DNA of 64,000 nt from Symsagittifera roscoffensis (taxonomy: Eukaryota; Xenacoelomorpha; Acoela; Convolutidae): contig NC_087066.1 in NCBI RefSeq assembly GCF_963678635.1, positions 11,640,517 through 11,704,516 of the forward strand. Direction: 5' to 3'. Shown piece by piece: positions 36,189 through 47,800 of the stretch; within the stretch, counting starts at the first letter, position 1, and each line of letters opens with the position of its first letter. Below the pieces are notes generated by a model, which saw only the letters and a list, made by a program, of their open reading frames with translations, was not told the origin of the DNA and searched no databases. A program made the position numbers and the translations under genes.

Positions 36189-36951
36189 GAGTGGTTTTAC
36201 AAGAATAGTTATGAAGATCAAATAAATTTTTTGTCAAAGCCTACTAAGTCTGGTGTTAAATTTTCATAATAACTGGAGGCACTTTTACAGTTTCTCAACT
36301 CCCTCGTAATTTTTAAAAATAAAGCTGTTCAAAAATTGTTCACACGGCATTTTGCATGTAAGAAAGGTTGTGAAATTTTGTTCACTTGTTCACGTTGACA
36401 CGTTTTATTGAATTTTATTTTAAATTTCCGAAAAAATCAAGGGCGGGGGACTGCAAAAGAGCCCAACTGGATAATGTGAACAGAAGTTATACTTGCAAAT
36501 TTTTGTTGGTGGGGCAAAGAAAAATAGCTGACAAGATTTAAGAGTTTGCATCAATCGGGGGAAAATTGAAAAATGAGCCAAACATTTTTTCATACTTTCA
36601 ATAGATTTAAGGTGCTTCTTTTGGTACCGCGACAACTCGCAGCCTAAGACAAAATTTTTAATAACATAAGAACTTCAGTGTAAGGTTGCTTCGCTGCGAC
36701 ATCCGGATCTAAATTTTGTATAAAATCCTGGCCTTTGTTGGTAAACTCGCAACACGTTGACGCGACTGCGGCGGTGAGTATATTGCGAGTTGTTTTTTTA
36801 TTGCGAGCTGTCTTTTATAGCAAATTGTCTTTAGTTGCGAGTTTTCGCGCGCAATTTTTAATAAACAAAGCGCATCACGAAACTCGTTTTTAGGTCTACT
36901 GGGAAGAAACCGTACAAAAATCGTTGGATCATAGCTTGCAGGGCATCTTTT

Positions 36952-37184
36952 GGCTGTTTTTCCTTTTTTTCCTCTACCTCGCATGACATCAATATACCTG
37001 GCATCAATTTTTATGGTGTAACGTGTGGTTTACCAGCTTAAGTATCCAGATCAAATATGTTTGTCATGGCCTAATTAGAAAGCATGTCATTTTTCATAAG
37101 ATAGGAGTAATGCAAGCTATTGATTAATTTGTCAAAACTTGTAAGTGCGGGGGGGGGGGGGGGGGGGTGGAGAGAAAAGGAGCC
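36952..37184. mobile_element. GGCTCTTTTTC MITE, diverged copy
   Basis: The left end is GGCTGTTTTTCC...CCTCTACCTCGCA and the right end is a long G-run then GGTGGAGAGAAAAGGAGCC, the inverted counterpart. Internal words shared with the CBS-intron copy include CATCAA and GGTGTAACG. Confidence 0.65.
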
Positions 37185-38405
37185 CATCTAATGCTAAATG
37201 GTACGGGCTTCAAGAGGATTTTGACTAAGATCAAGACAAATTCAAATTTAAATGAACCCAATTTGACATCAGTTTATATTGATGCACACGTGCAATCTGC
37301 CAATTAAGTCATATGCAAAACTTGCTCAAAGCAAAAATTACTCGTATAGTCAACTCGTAAAAGATAACAATTAAATCTAATCAAGGTCAATTCATAAGGT
37401 TCAATGAAGTCATTTGCCCATCGACAGAAATAAATATTGTACATATACGATACGCCTCTTTGTTTATAATTGGACTTTTTGAGATATATGTTGGTACCCA
37501 CAAACTCAACACTGTTACCATAGTATTTTCTTGATAAATCAAACCTGCTTTGGATGATTTTGGTGAGCAATTGTTTGCGCAACTCTGATAAAAGCATCAT
37601 AGAGTAGACGATCATTCTTTATAAGAACTAAAATGATTCAAGAGTCGCAACATTATCTTATTATTTCATTGATCTTCTACCCCACACCTTTTGTACCAAC
37701 ATACCATCAGAAGCTACATTGACAAAACTACGCGCCGGCAATTTGGTATCAGCTGATTATTTTCATTAGCTTATGGTCAACAATCATCAAACATTTGAAG
37801 ACCTAGTTGACGAATTAATGTGCTGCTGCTGCGTAATCGGTCGCATATTCATTTCTACAAGTTTTTGCCTGTTTAAATGACCTGTCCTCATTAAACACTT
37901 GTTTTCTGATACATATTAACACAAATTTGTGTAAAATTTTACTTCTAATTTCAAACTTACAACTTATAAATTTATAACTTATAAACTTATAACTTATAAT
38001 CGAATTTATGACATCTGTGGTTGACCAAATGGGAGACTCATGTCCCCAATCCAGTCCCCGAAAGAAATCGTCTTCTTCAGCCCCTCTTTCGGACACCTCC
38101 GAACAGGACTCCAAGGTATACACTACTCAGTACCGGACTCTAAATTGATTTCTAATAGAGACGCCACCACACTCCTTGTCAGTCTACCGCCCTCACGCCC
38201 CTAGAGAAAATACAAGAAAAAAATTGCTTGAAAATTGTTCATATACGGCAATTTGCTTGTAAATTTTTTTTAAAAATTGGTTCAATTGCGCGCACTGACA
38301 ATTTAAAACATCAGACAATAGCTCCCCCACCTGTCAGATTTTTTTCAAATTGTCCGATTGTAATGAAATTGACATGCAGACTAATTATCAAAGGGTGGAA
38401 TAACT

Positions 38406-38815
38406 TGGAACCTGATCTAAACTATATTTTATGATTGGATAAATTAAATGTTTTACCAATGTAAAGTATTTAATATTAACCAATCACGATCCATCTAACT
38501 AACAACCCACTTATTTGTAAGTGCTGAAGTTACTTGTAATTTCAGCACCAGAGAGATTTGAATTTAACTTAGAAATTAGTTGGACTCTCCCGAGCACTTC
38601 AGCAGCCGCAATAAACCAGTATACCCTAGATCTATTGAGCCTAGCAGAGACTAGTTAAACAACCTGAGACTAGATAGTATAAGAGTAAGATTAGGATCGG
38701 TATTAGACTAAGAAGTTGCACGAATCTATCCGGCCGAAAATAAGATAGCGTGACGAGCAGACGGTGTACCCTATCCGAAATTACTCTATGAGTTAACCAC
38801 ATCGGTCCTAACTCA
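38406..38815 (+). repeat. 5' LTR (410 bp)
   Basis: TG...CA ends. It contains CCAAT-like words (about 38456 and 38480), an 8-bp stem GTGCTGAA/TTCAGCAC with a 12-base loop (38521-38548), and a polyadenylation signal AATAAA at 38610-38615. No strong TATA box is evident; TATTTAATATT near 38470 is a candidate. By position the hairpin could fall in the transcribed R region. Confidence 0.97.
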
Positions 38816-38817
38816 TC

Positions 38818-38835
38818 TGGTGCGACCATAAGTCT
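38818..38835 (+). promoter_or_regulatory. Candidate tRNA primer-binding site
   Basis: Two bases after the LTR the sequence TGGTGCGACCATAAGTCT begins with TGG, the complement of a tRNA CCA end. The bases that follow include TCGAAC, which resembles the complement of a tRNA T-loop at about the right distance. The primer tRNA is not identified. Confidence 0.55.
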
Positions 38836-38901
38836 CGAACAAGACCTTAATAGCTTAGAATTAACCAAAATAGATTAGAAATTAGACAAAACATTTACAA
38901 A

Positions 38902-39135
38902 ATGTTATACGACAATAATTTAATCGAAATGTCTCTACGACTCAATAGATCAGAGCCAATATTCCGAACCATAACAGAACTACCCGGAATTGGAAGAAGA
39001 CCTCGAACCAGAGACGACATACGACAAAGTAGAAATTTGCCATATAGCTATATGATAGTTAGGCAAAAACCAGAACAAACTTTTATATTTAGAATACTAC
39101 TGGCAATGAATTTAGATTTTCATTTGCAAACATAA
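38902..39135 (+). CDS. Possible 77-aa leader ORF
   Basis: This is an ATG-initiated 77-codon frame, 86 bp after the 5' LTR and the first ATG of any length in the genomic RNA. It is Arg-rich in the middle (GIGRRPRTRDDIRQSR). No family is recognised. It could be a small regulatory or leader protein or an upstream ORF that dampens gag translation; chance is not excluded. It precedes about 930 bp of untranslated leader. Confidence 0.35.
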   Translation: MLYDNNLIEMSLRLNRSEPIFRTITELPGIGRRPRTRDDIRQSRNLPYSYMIVRQKPEQTFIFRILLAMNLDFHLQT

Positions 39136-39466
39136 AACCTTGAAGTTAATCTTCAAAATCATTTCAGGCGCTAAACAAAATTATTAATATACAATAACGA
39201 TTGATAAAAAGATCTAAGATCGTTTTCCTAAAATTCTGCAGTAATATACAAAATATGTTTGAAAAATATTTATTGAAAAATAAAAAATAAAAATTAGTAG
39301 CATGACAATAAATGGTTAGTAATCATAAATCATCCTGTTGTTCCAGCTCCATCACCTAAAACATAACAGCAATCATAAACCCACTAATATCATCAAAACA
39401 CTAAATCTTTCCTTTACACACATTTAAAATTTTATTAAAACTTAAATTCACTTAATTTTAAAACCA

Positions 39467-39551
39467 GATCATCAAGGCTTATCCTTGGATCTTAAATCAT
39501 TTTCTACTTAATTAAATTTCAAATTTGATCATCAAGGCTTATCCTTGGATC
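39467..39551 (+). repeat. Pair of identical 25-bp hairpin repeats in the leader
   Basis: GATCATCAAGGCTTATCCTTGGATC occurs at 39467-39491 and again at 39527-39551. Each copy is itself a near-palindrome (CAAGG...CCTTG with flanking GATC). Two equal stem-loops between LTR and gag are where retroviruses keep RNA packaging and dimerisation signals. A looser CCAACCCT-containing word recurs near 39625, 39843 and 39957. Confidence 0.7.
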
Positions 39552-40069
39552 AAACAGAACAACTTTGTTCTCCCCCACCCACTTAATTAGTGTCTAACGA
39601 CCTCAAACGTCGATTCACTACCCAACCCTTTCTAAAGACCCAAGACTAATAGAAATTTTTAAACAAAACTAATCATTCAAATTAGGATAAACAGTGAAGA
39701 ACTTCGGTTATTCATCCTTCACTTGACCCCCCCCTCTTACCAGACCCAGGATAAATCTTAGACTTAGTAAGTTTAAAATAGTATCTAACGAACTACTCGC
39801 GTTCTAATTATACCTGAACCTTGTGGATCGATTTACTATTCTCCAACCCTTGAACACAATCACTACCCCTAAGTAAGATTAAGTAAGTTAACACCTTAAC
39901 TTATACTAGCCACGAGAAAGTAAAAAATCATTCTTCGGAATCGATATACTTTTCTCTCCAACCCTGAACAAATAGACCCAGGTTAAGCTAACCAAAAAAT
40001 CGTAAGAACTAACAGTTTAGGAAAATAGAAATCATTTAACAACCTTTTGCATCCGTCATCCTAAACCTT

Positions 40070-40537
40070 ATGTCATTTAAAAACCTAGGAAATAAACAAA
40101 CAATCGTTTTACACAATTGTGAAATAGATAACAAAAAATACGACCTTGTAATCACACCTCATACACAAACAGTTGGATACATTCGAACAAAACGACAAAC
40201 ACTAAAAAGAAAAATAATAACGAAACAAAGACAAATAACACGAAAAAGATTTTCAAAAAATCGAAACGCATTTTCAGAATCAGAAACCAACAGTTTAGAC
40301 GAACTTTACAAACTAAAAGAATCAATAGATAAAGATTGCCCACTTCACGATCAATTATATTTTTCTGACTCAGAAACAACTTCAAATTCATCAAAAAGAG
40401 GAAAAAGAAGAATAAAAAAGCAGTATAAACACAAACCAGTACATTTATACAATTGGAATCAACCAATTCGACACATTGATAATTACATATTAACAGTCAT
40501 CGAACGAAAAAATGAGCTCAACGCACACCCCAGGTGA
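40070..40537 (+). CDS. ORF0: small basic protein overlapping gag
   Basis: This 155-codon ATG frame ends 26 bp inside gag, in a different frame. The protein is strongly basic, with Lys/Arg clusters at about residues 41-65 (RTKRQTLKRKIITK and following) and 109-122 (KRGKRRIKKQYKHK), separated by an acidic Ser/Glu stretch. Such clusters suit RNA binding or nuclear import. It matches no family I know. A strong splice-donor sequence CAG|GTGAAG (cut after 40533) lies in its last codons, so it could also be the first exon of a spliced protein, as in Tat- or Rex-like regulators. That is inference. Codon use matches the neighbouring gag. Confidence 0.6.
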   Translation: MSFKNLGNKQTIVLHNCEIDNKKYDLVITPHTQTVGYIRTKRQTLKRKIITKQRQITRKRFSKNRNAFSESETNSLDELYKLKESIDKDCPLHDQLYFSDSETTSNSSKRGKRRIKKQYKHKPVHLYNWNQPIRHIDNYILTVIERKNELNAHPR

Positions 40538-43500
40538 AGAAACTCCAGATGATGATGAAATCTTTCCTTTTATAGTAGATGCAGATACTGATAGAGGACA
40601 ACACATATTTTGTCAAAATTTACTCGTAAATTTATTTGAACCCGGAATCAGTCCATGTAAAACAGAGTTCCCCGATGTAAAAATCAAAAGACAAATCATA
40701 GATCACTATCTAAAAGATATATGCAACATAACACAACAGTATGGAATCTACTCCATAGAATTCACCTCACCAAACCATAATAATAGAAAATATACAATTC
40801 AAACAGACGACCTTGATTTAGAATTTTCAAAAGTTTTTTCAGAATATATAAAAAGCATTCAATATCATAACTCACAAAGAGCAAACTCCATATTCACCAA
40901 TGAAGTTTTCGCAATAATATATAGTTATATTTCGATATTAGAAAACGAAAACCCAATAACAAATGTCTCACCGACAGAAACATCTAAACATTTGACAGTA
41001 CGACATGAAATCACACTACTCTCTAGTTATTTAAACATCATTAAAGAAAATTTCACGAAAGACGACGTTTCACAACATACAAAACACGATCTACAAAAAA
41101 TTTTGGCATGGTTCATAATAGATTATTTCACACACAATATTGATTTAATTGCACAAGCAAGAAAAAATTTTAGACCCCAAAACTCGAACGATGATACCGC
41201 TATCACAGAACAATCAGATTATGTTTGGGACCCCGAATGGTCTCATCCCGCATTTATAAGCTTCCCACAATCAATCTCAAGTCAAGCAATAAGTACGATA
41301 TCTTACATAAGAGATTATGTAAAAGTAATACCATTAACCATTGATGCAACACCATTAAACTATAATACATTTTTGCCCGATACACAAAATAATAGTTTAA
41401 ACTCTACAGTTATACACAATGAAAACCTCAATGGAACTAGGAATCTTACTCAACAAGATATCCAGACACCATCACACTTCATAAATGAAGAAATTGTACA
41501 CACAACAACTACACAACAAAGTATTTCACCAATACGCCCAAATTTAACAACACCAAGAAATACAAATCCTTCACAAACACAGGTAACCTTACAATCAACC
41601 GTTAAACCTTCGGTTGCTCCTAAATATTCACATATGGATTACCAAACATACAGACCCATGACAATACCATCAAAAACACGCAAAACATTCACTAGAAACA
41701 ACTTTACAGACCATAATTATAATTATACACATCCATCAAAAACATATAATCAACCACAAAGAAATTTTAACCAATATACAAGATCTCGAAATTGGGATAA
41801 CCCAATGACCCAACCTAATTCAATAAATTTCCAAACAAATCCTCCACAGGATCACAGTGAAAATTACCCATTTTTTCAACAAAATAAAAATAAAAAACAG
41901 ACATCTTACCAAATGGATTATTTATCCTCAGATGATGATTTCTTACAACCAGATATATTTGCACCAAATACTCAAGAATATCGTAGACAAGGAATACAGA
42001 GAACACGTACAAATCATAGAAATTTTTCTCCACAACCAATAGATGCACAACATCAACAACCAATTCAACAACAAAATCTAATTAATACACAATCTTTTCA
42101 ACCAATTCAACAACAAAATCCAATGACTGCACACTCGTATCAACCATCACAAATGCAAAATGAAATACCACTCCCATATTATCTCCAACAACATGAAATA
42201 ACAAGAAACCAACTTTCAAATTTTTCTCAAATGCCAAATGCAGCAGAATCATTACAAATGACAATGAATCCATACCTTATGGGTGGATCATCAATAACAT
42301 CAAACAAACCTTTAATGGTTTTCACAGGAACAGACCCTGAATACTCTGTAGAAGATTATTTAAATGCAGTAACAGCAAACCTGATTTTAAATATTGGACC
42401 TGAACCAATTAATACGCCACTACATCAAAATTGGATACATCGACGCACAGCGTTAATACAAACAACATTAGATGGCGCAGCCCAAAAATGGTTTTCAGTA
42501 CTACCTCTAGAAATAAAATCAAACTGGAAAAGATTTACACAAGAATTTTCAAAAATGTTTGACTCCGAAAGAAACAAACAACAACAAAGAGTTTTATGTA
42601 ATGAAATTCGCAGATTACCAAACGAAACCATCAAGCAAATAGCAGTACGAATCGAAACACTAGTTCGAAAAGCATATTCATTAAATACACATGACTATAA
42701 AAACACAAAGATGACAGAAATCTTAATGATGACCTTAACACCACAATTAAGGAAAATAGCAATAAAAAAGAGAGCATCCCATCCTTCTTCAATTCGAGAA
42801 TCCGATTTAGATTTTCGAAAACTAGTAGACAAATTAGAACAAGCAGAAATCACGATGAAACTAGAAGAAACGGAAAATCTGAAATTACAATACGTTAACA
42901 GAATTGAAACGACTCCCACTAATATTAATAATATACAGGAATCAGAGACAGACCTCGTTGAAAAAATCACTGAAATACTCAATATTTACGAAAAGAACCC
43001 GAACTTTAAAGGCAAACCATCTTTCAAAAAATGGTGTAATTATTGCCGACGATACGGACATAGTATTTCCGAATGTAGACAAAAACAGCAAGATAATCAA
43101 AATAAACCTCAAAAATATAAAGAACCAAATAAATCATTCTATCAATACATGAAAAAAGATCAAAATCTACCGAACAAAACAGTCTACAGCAACAACAGTT
43201 CAGGAAAACCACTCCCGAACAATACAAATTATACAAGAAATCAATCACCATATAACTCAAGTTATAGAGGAAGATCACCAGAACGAAGAAACACGTATAA
43301 TTCATCACAAAATCACTACAATAGACCAAATAGTCGAAGTAACTACTCCAGATCACATTCAAATACACAACGATTTGTTTCTAGATCTAATTCCCAATCA
43401 AGAAATAACTACTATCCAAACAACCAATCACGAAATTCATCATACAATAGGAATAGAAACTACTCCTATAATCGAAATAGAAGTTATTCAAACAACCGAA

Positions 43501-44858
43501 ACCAGAATTACCCGAACAATCGATCAAGGAATAACTCATATAATAGATCGAACTATAACAGACCAAACAATAATTACCAAAACAGATCGCGAAATAATTC
43601 ACAAAATCGACACCCACATTATAATAATCGTTATAGAAATTATTCCCAATCACCACACCGGAATAATAATAACTATAATAATTCTAATAATCGCCACAGA
43701 AGTAGTACACCTAAACATCAAAGACAAATCAATCAAGTACAATCTAACCCAGAAACAACATCAGACCCTCCAGGTATTGATGACACAGTAACTGATACGT
43801 TACAACTCAATCAAATAAACTGTACATCATCAGATTCAGAAAGTGATACTGAAAACACTCTTTCTATCAATATGATAAAAGTCGAAAATGACTATGAATC
43901 TGTCATATATGAACAACCCTTTCCATCACACATATATGAAAATCAATCAGAATTTCTTCAAAATTATTACACTACACCCATAAATTCCACACCAACGACG
44001 CAAGAAACAAATGAGATTAACACTACAGATCAAACCAATAAAAATACCAAAACAAAATGCTTGAATACAAACCATATTTATCAAAATATACAAAAAGAAC
44101 AACCCAAAGAAAAAATTTGGACAATACCATTTCTCTTAGAAAGCCCAAGAAATAAAGAATTTCAACCACCAGACCTTGAAATAGATTTTTTAATTGATTC
44201 AGGAGCAGAATCAAACATAATAAACATCCCCACATGGAATGAAATAAAAACTTTACACCCAAAGCTAACACCTCTTGAAACCTCCAGCAAACTAGCAACA
44301 GCACAAGGATCAACATTGATAAACTACGGAAAAATCCAATTATTTCTCCTCCCCACCAGAACAATGGAACAAAGCAAAATTTTAAATAAGCCATTTAAAC
44401 AAATATTCCATATCACTGACATTAAATATAATATCATTGGAATACCATTTATTTCGAAGTATATACCAACAATTAACATACTAAATAGTAAAATATTAAT
44501 CAAAGATAAATATACAAAAACAAAAGAAACATCCTTAACATTTTTTCAAAGATTAAATAAACAACCACCATTCTTTTCAAAATTCTACCCGATATTTAAC
44601 CAACAAAGAAAACACCTAAAACCACTATCAGGAAATATCTATAATTTTTCAATCAAACAAGTTCACCAATATGATAAAGAACAAAACAAACAAAAATTTT
44701 ATATGTCAGAATTTGAATTCAAACCTATTCACAAATTTTTCAAAATCACAATCTCATCCATAAAATATTTGAAAAATTCGAATTCCGATATCATTTCCTT
44801 ACATGTCTATAACAACACACCTTACAAAGTAACATTACCTTTAGGACTTTTAGGATAA
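40512..44858 (+). CDS. gag: Gag-protease polyprotein
   Basis: The ORF has 1448 codons from ATG 40512. Residues 1-290 are unrecognised and partly helical. Residues 290-590 are Gln/Asn/Pro-rich and low in complexity. A capsid-like retrotransposon gag domain spans about 600-795, with ALIQTTLDGAAQKWF in its first part. One CX2CX4HX4C zinc knuckle lies at about 842-855, then a long Arg/Asn/Ser/Tyr-rich tract typical of RNA binding. Finally a retropepsin carries the active-site DSGA at about 1229 and IIGIPFI at about 1307. The size is two to three times that of usual Gags. The frame ends at TAA 44856-44858 and stays open in pol beyond it. Gag would assemble the particle and package RNA; the protease would mature it. 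Confidence 0.93.
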   Translation: MSSTHTPGEETPDDDEIFPFIVDADTDRGQHIFCQNLLVNLFEPGISPCKTEFPDVKIKRQIIDHYLKDICNITQQYGIYSIEFTSPNHNNRKYTIQTDDLDLEFSKVFSEYIKSIQYHNSQRANSIFTNEVFAIIYSYISILENENPITNVSPTETSKHLTVRHEITLLSSYLNIIKENFTKDDVSQHTKHDLQKILAWFIIDYFTHNIDLIAQARKNFRPQNSNDDTAITEQSDYVWDPEWSHPAFISFPQSISSQAISTISYIRDYVKVIPLTIDATPLNYNTFLPDTQNNSLNSTVIHNENLNGTRNLTQQDIQTPSHFINEEIVHTTTTQQSISPIRPNLTTPRNTNPSQTQVTLQSTVKPSVAPKYSHMDYQTYRPMTIPSKTRKTFTRNNFTDHNYNYTHPSKTYNQPQRNFNQYTRSRNWDNPMTQPNSINFQTNPPQDHSENYPFFQQNKNKKQTSYQMDYLSSDDDFLQPDIFAPNTQEYRRQGIQRTRTNHRNFSPQPIDAQHQQPIQQQNLINTQSFQPIQQQNPMTAHSYQPSQMQNEIPLPYYLQQHEITRNQLSNFSQMPNAAESLQMTMNPYLMGGSSITSNKPLMVFTGTDPEYSVEDYLNAVTANLILNIGPEPINTPLHQNWIHRRTALIQTTLDGAAQKWFSVLPLEIKSNWKRFTQEFSKMFDSERNKQQQRVLCNEIRRLPNETIKQIAVRIETLVRKAYSLNTHDYKNTKMTEILMMTLTPQLRKIAIKKRASHPSSIRESDLDFRKLVDKLEQAEITMKLEETENLKLQYVNRIETTPTNINNIQESETDLVEKITEILNIYEKNPNFKGKPSFKKWCNYCRRYGHSISECRQKQQDNQNKPQKYKEPNKSFYQYMKKDQNLPNKTVYSNNSSGKPLPNNTNYTRNQSPYNSSYRGRSPERRNTYNSSQNHYNRPNSRSNYSRSHSNTQRFVSRSNSQSRNNYYPNNQSRNSSYNRNRNYSYNRNRSYSNNRNQNYPNNRSRNNSYNRSNYNRPNNNYQNRSRNNSQNRHPHYNNRYRNYSQSPHRNNNNYNNSNNRHRSSTPKHQRQINQVQSNPETTSDPPGIDDTVTDTLQLNQINCTSSDSESDTENTLSINMIKVENDYESVIYEQPFPSHIYENQSEFLQNYYTTPINSTPTTQETNEINTTDQTNKNTKTKCLNTNHIYQNIQKEQPKEKIWTIPFLLESPRNKEFQPPDLEIDFLIDSGAESNIINIPTWNEIKTLHPKLTPLETSSKLATAQGSTLINYGKIQLFLLPTRTMEQSKILNKPFKQIFHITDIKYNIIGIPFISKYIPTINILNSKILIKDKYTKTKETSLTFFQRLNKQPPFFSKFYPIFNQQRKHLKPLSGNIYNFSIKQVHQYDKEQNKQKFYMSEFEFKPIHKFFKITISSIKYLKNSNSDIISLHVYNNTPYKVTLPLGLLG

Positions 44859-47800
44859 TGCGAAACCAACGCTACAATATCACCAATACACGAAAAAGCC
44901 TATCGCGTAAATAATATACTCCAATTACTAGATATTTGCCAATCTACAATTCTTAATGAAGAATTATCTATAAATAATATAATAAGTAACGAAAACAGAA
45001 ATACGGATTATTTCACAAAAACTCCATATTTCAAACCTACATTCAACATAAGTAACTACACAGAGGACCAACAGAAATTTTTAACAATGTTTAATTTCCA
45101 ACATTCACAAATAACACAAGACGAATTCGAAAAGTTAGCCAAACAGCTAATTGAATATTCATCAGTCTATGCAACATCAAAATTCGATGTTGGAAAAATC
45201 AGTTCATCACTACATCTCCCGTTAAAACCAGACGCAGTTTTCAAAAAACAGAGAGCAAGTAAAGTACCAATTCACTTACATGATAAAGTGAACAGATTAC
45301 TCGATATTTTAGAACAATACAACATTATATCACCAGTTAATAAAGAAGAACAACCAAAAGGCAACACATTTATCAACCCCGTTATCATTCTAGCTAAAGG
45401 AGAAACATTAAAAATCGTTCTCGACGCTAGATACCTCAATTCACTTATAGATGAATCAAAATGTAATTGGCCCATTGAACCAATACAAGTTATTTTAACA
45501 AAAATAAACGGCAAATACTTTACAACCGCCGATATGAATAGTGCATACAATCAAATGCCACTAGATGAACAATCACGACGTTTAATACAATTTGTTATCG
45601 GAAACCAACAATATGAATTCAACCGCTTATTCTATGGAATATCCATAGGACCAGCAGCATTTTCAGCTTTTATGAGCAAAATTTTTAGACCACTGATACT
45701 CAAGAAAAACGCAATCACCTATTTAGACGATGTTTTTATGCAATCACAAACAAAAGACGAGATGTTCAATGTTTTAGAAAAATATCACCAAATACTTCAG
45801 AACGAAAATCTGAAGGCCGCCCCCGATAAATCACACTTCTTTTTGACAAGAGTTAAATTCTTAGGACATAATATAGAAAGAAAAACAATCACTCCATTGA
45901 AATCACGCATTGACGCTATTCAAAAACTTCAACCACCAACAAATAAAAAGAAAATCCAAGAATTTCTTGGAATGTTAAACTTTTTAAGTAAATATGTTTA
46001 TAAAATGCAATTATATCTACGACCATTTTATAACATCCTTAGACAACAAAATAATTTTGAATGGAACACAGAACATCAAACACGATTTGAAGAAGTAAAG
46101 AAACTTTTAACTGAACAAATTTCAAACACAATTCCAGATTCAAATCAACCATTTTATGCAATGTGCGATGCTTCGAACTTTGGCATCGGTGCAGCACTAT
46201 TACAATCACATAATGGTACAAATAAAATGAACCTCATATCAGCAAATTCTCGATTATTCACTCAAGCAGAGCTACGACTCTCAACTCTAATGAGAGAATG
46301 TACAGCCATAATATATACACTGACAGAATATGAATTTCTGATACTTGGATCAAAACATCCAACAGTTCTATTCACAGACCATAAACCAATCATCTTTCTC
46401 TTTACACAAAAATCTAACCCAAACCACCGAGTTTACAGATTTCAACTAATTCTAAAGAAATTTCCAAACTTACATATAGTTTGGACTGCAGGAAAAAATC
46501 TTGCATTACCAGACACCTTAAGTCGAAATACACCACCTGAATTACTTACACGAAAAACAACAGTTGAAATACCCAAAAACATAAAATTATACCTTGCAGA
46601 AAACGAAACATCACCCCGATTGGAATGCAAATATGCAGTAAAAACTGATATTGAACAATCACAAATAAATAATTTACAACATTTCCCACTTTATTTAGAT
46701 TGTCAAAATAATCATTATGAAGTTGATCTACTTGGAACATCAACTTTCAAACCAATCCCATATTCTCAATGGATAAAAAATAACACCCAACAAAAACGAA
46801 CAAAACAACACCCGCCTAAGAAAGACCATTTTCCACTAATTGAAAAAGAAGATTTAACTGATAAAATAAATTTATCAGGACCACAAACAAATGATTCAAA
46901 ATACACAATAAATCAAGTTTTTGATCTTCACGACCCACTTGATACAATACCCTTATCTAAATTAGAAATCGAAAACATTTTTCTCCCCCCAACAGAAATA
47001 ATTACAATTTCAACACTGAAACAATATCAAAACCTTGACCCAGTAATTCGACAACTGAAATCATGGCACAAATATAAAACTAAACCTATCAAAGCAGATT
47101 CAACCATTCTAGGAAACAAAACACTCCTCCGATACTTTCGCAAATTTAACAACACAACAATTAACGAAAATACAGACCTTTTAGAGTATAACCTGAATGA
47201 ATCTACAGTTCCATGTCTCCCTTTAAGTATGATTCTTATAGCTTTTAATATTTCACATACACAAAATATTAAAGGACACTCTGGATCAGAAAAAACATAT
47301 TCAAATTTTATACAAAATTTTTACTTTCCAAATGCACCAATTTGGATAAAAGTACTATGCAATGACTGTATAGTATGTCAACTAAATAAACCTTACCCAA
47401 ATCAAAAACAAATAGCACAAAAACAAGATTTTAAAGGACAAAGCTTGTACTTAAACCATCGTATCTCATTTGATACTAAGGGACCAATTTCACCCTCATC
47501 AGAAGGAAACTCCTACATTATGGTAATTGTTGACGCATTTACACATTATGTAGCAATTAACCCAGTACCACATTGTAACGCTTATTACGCTTACACAACA
47601 CTCTATGAACACTGGATAGCAAAATTCGGACTACCAGAAATTTTAGTTACAGACAACGGTACAGAATTCATAAATAATGAAATTATCACACTATGTCATT
47701 TATATAACATTAAACACAAACCACGTACATCTCATGCACCTTGGACAAACGGCTTAGTCGAAGGTATGAACCGTTCATTACAAGAATATCTTAGATGTAT

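Larger units (their letters stand above)
34522..38405. other. AT-rich intergenic region with MITEs, no gene seen
   Basis: Low-complexity AT-rich DNA with short open frames only. It includes a 146-bp tandem duplication, MITE copies (listed separately), a GAGTCGCGCAGAGTCGCA word near 34570 and 35120, an ATAACTTATAAA short tandem repeat near 37965-38000, and a poly-G tract at about 37149-37167. The left flank of the large retroelement ends in AACT (38402-38405), its target-site duplication. Confidence 0.5.

Noticed and set aside
37815-38123. 102-codon minus frame as a host exon
   Set aside because: Includes a short AT tandem repeat, has no splice-site support and no recognisable family.
43375-43791. 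138-codon frame inside gag
   Set aside because: Lies over the Arg/Asn/Ser/Tyr repeat of gag in another frame, with Ile/Thr monotony; an overprint by composition.
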